Positions 1 through 5,019 of a DNA stretch of 5,019 nt are shown here, piece after piece. The notes below the pieces were generated by a model. The model was given only the letters and a program-made list of their open reading frames with translations. It did not search any database and had not been told where the DNA came from. Numbering within the stretch: position 1 is the stretch's first letter; the number at the start of each line of letters is the position of its first letter. Made by a program: the position numbers and the translations under genes. This stretch comes from an uncultured Bacteroidota bacterium (GTDB lineage: Bacteria; Bacteroidota; Bacteroidia; UKL13-3): the NCBI GenBank assembly GCA_903898215.1, contig CAIUEQ010000367.1:1-5019 (forward strand). The letters are read 5' to 3'.

Positions 1-328
1 CTTTAGGAATAATTTGCCACGATAAACCAAACTTATCTTTAAGCCATCCGCATCTCGATTTCTCTCCACCTTCACTTAGTTTCTCCCATAATTCATCTTT
101 AAAATTTGCGATTCCTGAAGCAGTAGGATAAAATCCGATATGATTTTTACATGCTGCAAAATAAACCAAAATGCCATGATATTTAAAAGCAGGCATTTGG
201 TAACTAATTACCTCTTCGGCATCGGGTGCTGCAGCATGAATGGTATGACGAATCTTTTCAAGAATGACTTGAATATTTGCATGCTGCATTGAAATATATG
301 AATCGAAATTATCATATGTTGAATTCAT
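1..328 (-). CDS. DUF1801 (YdhG-like) domain joined in frame to a PhnB/VOC-type C-terminal tail, 3' end outside window
   Basis: My own translation of the minus strand gives an open frame from the ATG at 328 to the window edge: 109 codons, no stop. Residues 1 to about 80 look like a DUF1801 domain: helix ILEKIRHTI at 22-30, then AAPDAEEVISYQMPAF at 33-48, then GILVYFAACKNHIGFYP at 52-68 and GIANFKDEL at 72-80. DUF1801 proteins normally continue with a lysine-rich stretch and a QFPLDKP-like motif. Here the next residues, WEKLSEGGEKSRCGWLKDKF at 81-100 followed by GLSWQIIPK, are instead the conserved C-terminal end of PhnB-like VOC proteins. Both assignments rest on remembered family motifs. The start is chosen because an in-frame TAA lies at 334-332 and the N-terminus matches the usual start of DUF1801 proteins. 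It begins 29 bases after nadE on the same strand, so co-transcription is likely. Function is unknown; the VOC metal-binding N-terminal half is absent, so glyoxalase-type catalysis is not expected. Confidence 0.75.
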   Translation of the reverse strand, partial: MNSTYDNFDSYISMQHANIQVILEKIRHTIHAAAPDAEEVISYQMPAFKYHGILVYFAACKNHIGFYPTASGIANFKDELWEKLSEGGEKSRCGWLKDKFGLSWQIIPK

Positions 329-357
329 GACTTACAGAATAAATTTTCCTGATTAAT

Positions 358-2016
358 TTAGCTGAGATATTTTGCAACAATTGGCATTCTTCTTCCAAAG
401 CCAAATGATTTTTGAGAAACCCTTAAAATTGGTGGCGCTTGTAAACGTTTATATTCATTGGTGTTTACAAGTTTTAAAATTCGGATTACAAGTGCTTCAT
501 CAAATCCTGAAGCTATAATTTCATTCGGTCCTTTACTCTCTTCAATATATTGAAATAAAATTTTATCAAGCAGATCGTAATCCGGTAATGAGTCGCTGTC
601 TTTTTGGTCGTGACGTAATTCAGCAGATGGTGCTTTTACAATAATATTATTCGGAATCAACTCTTCATTTGCATTGATTAACTCCACCAATTTATACACT
701 TCAGTTTTGTAAAGATCACCAATCACAGATATTCCTCCACACATATCTCCGTAAAGAGTTCCATAGCCAACAGCAAGTTCACTTTTATTTGATGTGTTCA
801 ATAAAATATATCCAAACTTATTACACATTGCCATTAAAATTATTCCGCGGCTGCGCGACTGCATATTTTCTTCAGCAACACTAAAAGGTAATTTTCCAAA
901 TTGTGGTGCTAGAGTTTTTTCGAGTGCATTAAAAGTTTCTTCAATAGAAATAATATCATACTGCACACCTAAATTTTTTGCCATCAGCAAAGCATCATCA
1001 ACAGAATGTTGGGAAGAGTAGCGTGAAGGCATTAATACCACTCTTACATTTTCTTTTCCTAATGCTTCGATGGCAAGAATCAATACCACAGCCGAATCTA
1101 TTCCTCCCGACAATCCGAGTATTGCTTTTTGAAATCCCTGTTTTCTGAAATATTCTTTAATACCCAATACCAACGCAGCACGAATATTTTCAATCGAAGT
1201 TGATGCGTTTTTTTGTTTTTGCTGATGAAGAGTTTTTACAGATTTATCTGAAATATTTAATTCATATAATCCGCTGTCTTCGGTAAATGAATTTAATTGA
1301 CTGTGCAAATTTGCATCCTTATCAACCACCATCGAATCACCATCAAAAATTAATTGTGTTTGTGCACCGATATGATTGACATAAAATAAAGGTATCTGAT
1401 ATTTTTTAACATTATCGATCATCACTTGCCTGCGATTTTCAATTTGTGATTTTGAAAAAGGGGAAGCTGCAATATTGACCATCACATCAGGATGTTGTTT
1501 GATCAACTCATCCATAGGATTTTTAATGTACATCGGATTATCGTTGATATTCCAAAGGTCTTCACAAATTGTTAAAGCAATACGACATCCTTTGTATTCG
1601 ATTATTTCGAAAACAGTATTCGGTTCAAAATATCGGTACTCATCAAAAATATCATAGTTGGGCAAAAGTGTTTTATGGGTAACATGTTTAACTTTTCCAT
1701 CAGCTAAAAAATAGGCAGAGTTAAATAAATCTTTCCCTTCAAATTTTGGATTGATGGTAGGCGAACCAATAATTGCAGCGATACCAACACAAGCTTCGGC
1801 AATGGCATTTACACTCAATGTACAACGATGAATAAAGTCTTTAAATTCCAGAAAATCACGAGGTGGATAACCACAAACACATAATTCTGAAAACACGATC
1901 AGGTCAGCACCTTCAGATTTTGCCAGAAGTATTTGCTGAATGATTTTTGATGTATTTAACTCGAAATTACCTGTATGATAATTGAGTTGAGCAAGAGAGA
2001 TTTTTAAAGTTTGCAA
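358..2016 (-). CDS. nadE: Glutamine-dependent NAD+ synthetase
   Basis: Cytoplasmic enzyme for the last step of NAD+ synthesis: it amidates deamido-NAD+ using ATP and ammonia released from glutamine. Residues 1 to about 265 are the nitrilase-type glutaminase domain, with the presumed triad Glu44 (FSELCVCGYPPRDF), Lys115 (HKTLLPNYDIFDE) and Cys151 (TICEDLW). Residues about 275-552 are the synthetase domain, with the ATP pyrophosphatase P-loop SGGIDS at 303-308, NTSNKSELAVGYGTLYGD at 407-424, and the SAELRHDQKDSDSLPDYDLLD region at 464-484. The end (KSFGFGRRMPI) is typical of the family. At 552 residues it fits the two-domain glutamine-dependent class rather than the short ammonia-dependent one, and it looks intact. 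The first codon is TTG. No in-frame ATG lies just upstream, and the protein from TTG (MQTLKISLAQLNYHTGNF) aligns with the usual family start. It lies 17 bases behind the barrel-protein gene and is probably co-transcribed or translationally coupled with it. Confidence 0.96.
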   Translation of the reverse strand: MQTLKISLAQLNYHTGNFELNTSKIIQQILLAKSEGADLIVFSELCVCGYPPRDFLEFKDFIHRCTLSVNAIAEACVGIAAIIGSPTINPKFEGKDLFNSAYFLADGKVKHVTHKTLLPNYDIFDEYRYFEPNTVFEIIEYKGCRIALTICEDLWNINDNPMYIKNPMDELIKQHPDVMVNIAASPFSKSQIENRRQVMIDNVKKYQIPLFYVNHIGAQTQLIFDGDSMVVDKDANLHSQLNSFTEDSGLYELNISDKSVKTLHQQKQKNASTSIENIRAALVLGIKEYFRKQGFQKAILGLSGGIDSAVVLILAIEALGKENVRVVLMPSRYSSQHSVDDALLMAKNLGVQYDIISIEETFNALEKTLAPQFGKLPFSVAEENMQSRSRGIILMAMCNKFGYILLNTSNKSELAVGYGTLYGDMCGGISVIGDLYKTEVYKLVELINANEELIPNNIIVKAPSAELRHDQKDSDSLPDYDLLDKILFQYIEESKGPNEIIASGFDEALVIRILKLVNTNEYKRLQAPPILRVSQKSFGFGRRMPIVAKYLS

Positions 2017-2033
2017 ATCGTTTTTATGAATAA

Positions 2034-2723
2034 TTAAAACATCACCCCAAAATTCAAAGCTACAAAATTCATTCTCGATTTCCAGACCGGTTCATCTGTA
2101 AAATCGTTGAGGGCATTATCATATCTGAAGCCGGCAACTATCATCGTATTTCCAAAAGCATTGTATTGAATTCCTGCTCCCATAATTAATGAGGTGCGAA
2201 AGAAATTTACTTTCTGGCTGTAACCTAAATTCAAATTATCTTTTGGATCGGGATTGTTTGCATCAACGTTGGTATAATCCATTTTTGCAGATGAAGAAGA
2301 AATGTCGGCCTTAGCTTTAAAATTGTAGCTCAATCCTAAACCAAATTCTGCATAATAGCGCAAGTAACCAATTTCTTTAGTGCGCATTTTTATGATTAAA
2401 GGAACGTTGATGTATTGAAGTTTATAATCGAGCTTCATATCGTTTAATGAAGTTTTGGTATGACCAACATAAATCGAATCGGGTTTGATGCTTCCACCAA
2501 AAGTGCCAACACTCAATTCGGTTCCGATTGAATAGTTTTCGCTAAAAAAATAGTCTAAAACTAAGCCATAAGAAATATTTATTCTCGAATCGGCAGTAGT
2601 AATGGATTTGCTGTCGGTGCTTGTCCACGTATACTGTGGCGAGGCTTTTATTCCCAATTTTAGTTGACTGTAGGCAGGATGAAAACTCAATCCTAAAAAC
2701 ATAACGATAAATATTTTGCGCAT
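2034..2723 (-). CDS. PorT-family outer-membrane beta-barrel protein
   Basis: Predicted exported protein of 229 residues. The N-terminus is a signal peptide (MRKIFIVMFLGLSFHPAYS, likely cleaved before Gln20). The mature part is built of alternating polar and hydrophobic strands, including ISYGLVLDYFF, YSIGTELSVG, LQYINVPLIIKMRTKEIGY (103-120), LRYYAEFGLGLSYNF (121-135), TSLIMGAGIQYN and MNFVALNFGVMF, and it ends in phenylalanine as many barrel proteins do. The YINVPL-K-K segment followed by a FGLG strand is what I recall from the large Bacteroidota outer-membrane barrel family that includes PorT. Membership of that family does not make it the type IX secretion component itself, and no porT-specific neighbour is seen; the ligand or role is unknown. 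The start ATG at 2723 gives a well-formed signal peptide. It is first in the leftward cluster, upstream of nadE, and divergent from the gldB-like gene. Confidence 0.85.
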   Translation of the reverse strand: MRKIFIVMFLGLSFHPAYSQLKLGIKASPQYTWTSTDSKSITTADSRINISYGLVLDYFFSENYSIGTELSVGTFGGSIKPDSIYVGHTKTSLNDMKLDYKLQYINVPLIIKMRTKEIGYLRYYAEFGLGLSYNFKAKADISSSSAKMDYTNVDANNPDPKDNLNLGYSQKVNFFRTSLIMGAGIQYNAFGNTMIVAGFRYDNALNDFTDEPVWKSRMNFVALNFGVMF

Positions 2724-2728
2724 AAAAT

Positions 2729-2736
2729 TATTTTTG
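2729..2736 (+). promoter_or_regulatory. Candidate Bacteroidota -7 box for the gldB-like gene
   Basis: TATTTTTG matches the Bacteroidota consensus TAnnTTTG exactly and ends four bases before the gldB start codon. A start site a few bases downstream would make the mRNA leaderless or nearly so. No TTG lies at the expected -33 spacing, and the match sits in an AT-rich stretch, so chance is possible. Confidence 0.4.
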
Positions 2737-2740
2737 TAGC

Positions 2741-3790
2741 ATGGTCAAAAGTAAGTTAAACAAATTATTTGCAATCTTTGGATTGTGCACAGTTGTGGTT
2801 ATTATGTTATCTGTTGGTTGTAAAAAACAGACACCTCATGTAAAAATCCCTGATCATTATGAGCCGGTAACTATCGCCCGTTTTGAAAAAGATCTTTTTG
2901 GTATTGATACAAATGCTGTTGAAAAAGGGCTGATCAATTTGCATCAGAAATACGGAACATTTTATCTTTCATTTGCCCGCGATCTGATGGATATGAAAAA
3001 TAGAGATGGCTCAGATTCCTTTTTTATCAAGCCTTTAAGTATGCTTTGTAAATATACTCCATTCAGAGATTTGCAAAAACAAGTAGATTCAAGTTTTGGA
3101 GATATGCACGATATTTCCGATCAACTTGGATTGGCAAATGCAATTTATAAACAAGAGTTTCCAAAACGTGTCACACCAAAATACGTTACTTTTATTTCAG
3201 AATATTCATACGCAAATGTTACCTACGATAATTTAATATGCATCGGATTAGATATGTTTATGAACGATAAATTTGCACATTATTATCGTGCATTAGAATT
3301 CCCGGAATTCATGATACGTAAATTATGTAAAGATTATGTTGTACCAAACACAATAAAAGCCTTAGGAATTAGCCAGTTTGAAGATCAGAATTCAAAAGAC
3401 AAACGTTTTATTGCCACCATGATTTTTGAAGGTAAAGTGAGGTATTTTATGCAATCACTTTTACCAAATACTCCCGACTCAATTATTTTAGGTTATACCA
3501 CTTCGCAAATGGATTGGTGTTTAAAAAATGAAGGAGAAATGTGGGCGCACTTTATTGAAAAAGATTTGTTATACAAAGACGATCAGCAATCATTTATGAA
3601 ATATTTTAATGATGGTCCGTTTACTTCCGCTGATGGAGTTCCCGCTGAATCATCACCGGCTATAGGTGTTTATGCAGGTTTGCAAATCGTTAAAAAATAC
3701 ATGCACGAAAATCCTAAGCTCACTCTTGAAGAATTGATGAATGAAAAAGATTTCGATAAAATTTTAAAACAAAGTAAGTATAGACCGTGA
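2741..3790 (+). CDS. gldB: Gliding motility lipoprotein, GldB family
   Basis: Predicted lipoprotein of 349 residues. GldB proteins are needed for gliding in Flavobacterium johnsoniae; their biochemical role is not known. The N-terminus has basic residues, a hydrophobic core (about 9-25) and Cys27 in MLSVGCKK, a likely lipidation site although position -3 is Ser rather than the usual Leu. Family-like blocks are the early IARFEKDLFGID segment (45-56), VTPKYVTFISEYSYANVTYD (144-163), ICIGLDMFM (166-174), the IFEGKVRYFMQSLLPNTPD segment (228-246), IILGYTTSQMDWC and NEGEMWAHFIEKDLLY (263-278), and the C-terminal NDGPFTSADGVPAESSPAIG (290-309) followed by LQIVKKYM. The length is close to what I recall for GldB. 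Start ATG 2741 lies 17 bases from the divergent barrel gene, leaving almost no leader. The usual downstream gldC is missing; the next gene is a convergent glycosyltransferase. The family call is confident; a motility role in this organism is inferred. Confidence 0.85.
   Translation: MVKSKLNKLFAIFGLCTVVVIMLSVGCKKQTPHVKIPDHYEPVTIARFEKDLFGIDTNAVEKGLINLHQKYGTFYLSFARDLMDMKNRDGSDSFFIKPLSMLCKYTPFRDLQKQVDSSFGDMHDISDQLGLANAIYKQEFPKRVTPKYVTFISEYSYANVTYDNLICIGLDMFMNDKFAHYYRALEFPEFMIRKLCKDYVVPNTIKALGISQFEDQNSKDKRFIATMIFEGKVRYFMQSLLPNTPDSIILGYTTSQMDWCLKNEGEMWAHFIEKDLLYKDDQQSFMKYFNDGPFTSADGVPAESSPAIGVYAGLQIVKKYMHENPKLTLEELMNEKDFDKILKQSKYRP
2746..2774 (-). promoter_or_regulatory. Candidate promoter for the leftward barrel protein-nadE cluster
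   Basis: On the minus strand TACTTTTG (2753 to 2746) matches the Bacteroidota -7 consensus TAnnTTTG, with a TTG at 2774 to 2772 in the -33 position and an 18-base spacer. Transcription would begin near 2741, leaving a leader of roughly 20 bases before the ATG at 2723. The whole element lies within the first codons of the divergent gldB-like gene. It is a consensus match only. Confidence 0.45.
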
Positions 3791-3792
3791 TT

Positions 3793-3841
3793 TTGGTAAT
3801 TGGTAATCGGTAATCTGTAATCAGTATTTGGTAACTGGCAT
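3793..3841 (+). repeat. Degenerate heptamer tandem repeat, seven units
   Basis: Seven consecutive 7-base units can be read without gaps: TTGGTAA, TTGGTAA, TCGGTAA, TCTGTAA, TCAGTAT, TTGGTAA, CTGGCAT. The first three and the sixth are closest to the consensus TTGGTAA; the last is the most diverged. The array begins two bases after the gldB stop codon and lies between convergent genes. Inverted copies of the same unit occur at 3864-3873 and 3879-3887. Confidence 0.85.
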
Positions 3842-3893
3842 TTATTTTATGACACTCAAATCAACCGATTACCTTTTCACCGATTACTTTTTT
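3795..3893 (+). terminator. Probable terminator of the gldB-like gene, built from the heptamer repeat
   Basis: ACCGATTACC at 3864-3873 is the exact reverse complement of 3802-3811, and ACCGATTAC at 3879-3887 is a second copy. Because the left side is repetitive, several pairings are possible. One extended form pairs 3795-3804 with 3879-3888 (ten pairs, two of them G-U) and 3809-3818 with 3864-3873 (one mismatch). A run of six T (3888-3893) follows, as in a factor-independent terminator for rightward transcription. The loop is long (about 45 to 67 bases). Read leftward there is no comparable T-run after the stem, so its value for the glycosyltransferase transcript is doubtful. Confidence 0.55.
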
Positions 3894-3903
3894 AACAAAT
3901 AAC

Positions 3904-5019
3904 TCAACCCGCTCTCTCAGCTCTTTCCCATTTAACTGTTTGTTTGCCGTTTAGGAACCGAAAAAATCCTAGGAACATGCACCAGTTGGTGATAAAAAAA
4001 TAGTAGGGGATAAACAATATTTTAATTCTTATTTGTTGGTTTTCGAAGTACCAGCCTAGTGAGATAAATAAATAAAATATAATTTGTGCCGCCATAAATA
4101 TGGTATACCAACCACCTTCATTGATATACAAATAAATATTTGACGGGATAACCAATAACAAAAAAAGAGGAGCAAGGGTCCATCTTAAAACTTTGTGAGA
4201 TATAAATGTAAATGAAAGGATGAAATCGTGAAAAGGATTAAACGCCTTTCCTAGTCTTAACATCGCTTGCCAGGCACCTGCGCTAATTCTTACTTTACGT
4301 TTAAGTTCTTCTTTAACATTTACAGAAGCAGTTTCTTCGGCAATAGCATTTGGTTCGTAAGCAATTTTATATCCGTTGATGGCAATGCGCATCGATTGCA
4401 TAAAATCATCAAGAATGGTATCAGGTTCTAAATTTGAATACAGCGAACATCTGATGGAAATCAATTCGCCAGCACCGCCAACGGTTGAGTGTAATTCTGA
4501 ATCTAACTTTTTTAGCAGCGATTCATATTTCCAGTAAATCCCTTCACCCGCAGCACTTGCCGAATCTTTTTGATTGCTCACAATTCTTTTTTCACCGGCA
4601 ACAGCTCCAACTTTATCATCACTGTAATGCTTGATCATTTCTCTGACAGCTCCTTTGTTTAAATGTGTGTTCGCATCACAGAAAATCACAAAAGGAGTTT
4701 TTACAAATTGCATCGCACGATTTTCGGCCATCGCTTTTCCTGCACGTTTATTTTCGTGAAGTATGGTGATACCTTCAATATTATTTAAAAAAATTTCTGA
4801 ACCGTCAGTCGAGCCATCGGTAATAAACATGATATGCAATTTCTCTTTTGGATAATCAAGTTTAAAGCTGTTGTCAACCTTTGCGGCAAGCACTTCTTTC
4901 TCGTTGTAGCAAGGGATTACAAGAGTTACTTCAGGTTCAAAATCAATATTTTTAAAAAGAGTTTTAGGAAAGAAAAGTTGCTTGAGTTTTACCAATAGCA
5001 ACATCACACACGCATAACC
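3904..5019 (-). CDS. Membrane-anchored family 2 glycosyltransferase, 5' end outside window
   Basis: Inner-membrane GT-A fold glycosyltransferase, probably using a nucleotide-sugar on the cytoplasmic side; the sugar and acceptor cannot be told. Numbering here starts at a GTG codon at 5007, but the frame stays open to the window edge (Gly-Tyr-Ala-Cys precede it). The segment before FFPK looks like the end of an N-terminal membrane helix, so the true start is probably further upstream. Seen in order: VTLVIPCYNE (27-36), DGSTDGS (64-70), GKAMAENRA (90-98), the DxD-like CDANT (110-114), GGAGELISIR (177-186), the acceptor-side TILDDF (197-202) and KRKVRISAGAWQAM (236-249) in the place of the QxxRW-type motif. 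Three membrane segments follow, at about 274-295, 300-321 and 329-351, ending in KWERAERAG. This layout resembles processive or polysaccharide-type GT2 enzymes. It is convergent with gldB, so exopolysaccharide or surface-glycan synthesis is only a guess. Confidence 0.88.
   Translation of the reverse strand, partial: GYACVMLLLVKLKQLFFPKTLFKNIDFEPEVTLVIPCYNEKEVLAAKVDNSFKLDYPKEKLHIMFITDGSTDGSEIFLNNIEGITILHENKRAGKAMAENRAMQFVKTPFVIFCDANTHLNKGAVREMIKHYSDDKVGAVAGEKRIVSNQKDSASAAGEGIYWKYESLLKKLDSELHSTVGGAGELISIRCSLYSNLEPDTILDDFMQSMRIAINGYKIAYEPNAIAEETASVNVKEELKRKVRISAGAWQAMLRLGKAFNPFHDFILSFTFISHKVLRWTLAPLFLLLVIPSNIYLYINEGGWYTIFMAAQIIFYLFISLGWYFENQQIRIKILFIPYYFFITNWCMFLGFFRFLNGKQTVKWERAERAG

Noticed and set aside
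329..357. Possible separate promoter or terminator between nadE and the chimeric gene
   Set aside because: The 29 bases contain no TAnnTTTG match on the minus strand and no stem followed by a T-run, so simple co-transcription is the better reading.
794..1021. Plus-strand open frame of 75 codons inside nadE
   Set aside because: It lies wholly antisense to an intact, well-conserved nadE, has no recognisable domain, and its composition is what the reverse of a coding region gives.
1475..1657. Plus-strand open frame of 60 codons inside nadE
   Set aside because: Antisense shadow of the glutaminase domain with no family resemblance or promoter.
3296..3310. Inverted repeat GAATTCCCGGAATTC within the gldB-like gene
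   Set aside because: It encodes the peptide E-F-P-E-F, so the symmetry follows from repeated Glu-Phe codons; a single short palindrome within a coding region is weak evidence for an operator.
3904..5007. Taking the GTG at 5007 or the ATG at 5004 as the true glycosyltransferase start
   Set aside because: The frame continues open to the window edge and those starts would cut into what looks like an N-terminal membrane helix, so the gene is treated as incomplete at its 5' end.

Overview
The window looks like chromosomal DNA of a member of the Bacteroidota. It is AT-rich and carries a gldB-family gliding-motility lipoprotein and a PorT-type outer-membrane beta-barrel protein, both characteristic of that phylum. 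The starts lack clear Shine-Dalgarno sequences, and candidate promoters match the Bacteroidota -7 consensus TAnnTTTG. Nothing in the sequence fixes the genus. No tRNA, rRNA, CRISPR array, insertion sequence or phage gene is visible.

Layout. A leftward cluster occupies the first half. It reads, in transcription order, a small outer-membrane barrel protein (2723 to 2034), then glutamine-dependent NAD+ synthetase nadE (2016 to 358), then a small gene that starts at 328 and runs off the left edge. The gaps of 17 and 29 bases, with no obvious terminator, suggest one transcript. Divergent from it, with only 17 bases between start codons, is a gldB-like lipoprotein gene (2741 to 3790). Convergent with gldB, and open through the right edge, is a membrane-anchored family 2 glycosyltransferase (5019 to 3904). 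The 113 bases between these last two genes hold a seven-unit heptamer repeat that forms one half of a long imperfect inverted repeat ending in a T-run, a likely terminator for gldB.

How the genes fit together. gldB-family lipoproteins belong to the gliding motility apparatus, which works together with type IX secretion. The barrel protein and the glycosyltransferase are also envelope proteins, while nadE is a housekeeping cofactor enzyme. I recall nadE lying near gldB in other Bacteroidota, so the neighbourhood is probably ancestral; the usual gldB partner, gldC, is absent from the window.

The most unusual item is the gene at the left edge. It encodes about 80 residues of a DUF1801 (YdhG-like) domain followed, in one uninterrupted frame, by the C-terminal signature of PhnB-type VOC/glyoxalase proteins. 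It may be a true gene fusion formed by deletion, or an assembly chimera. The rest of the window is fairly ordinary, with a compact divergent promoter region and a TTG start for nadE as smaller points of interest.
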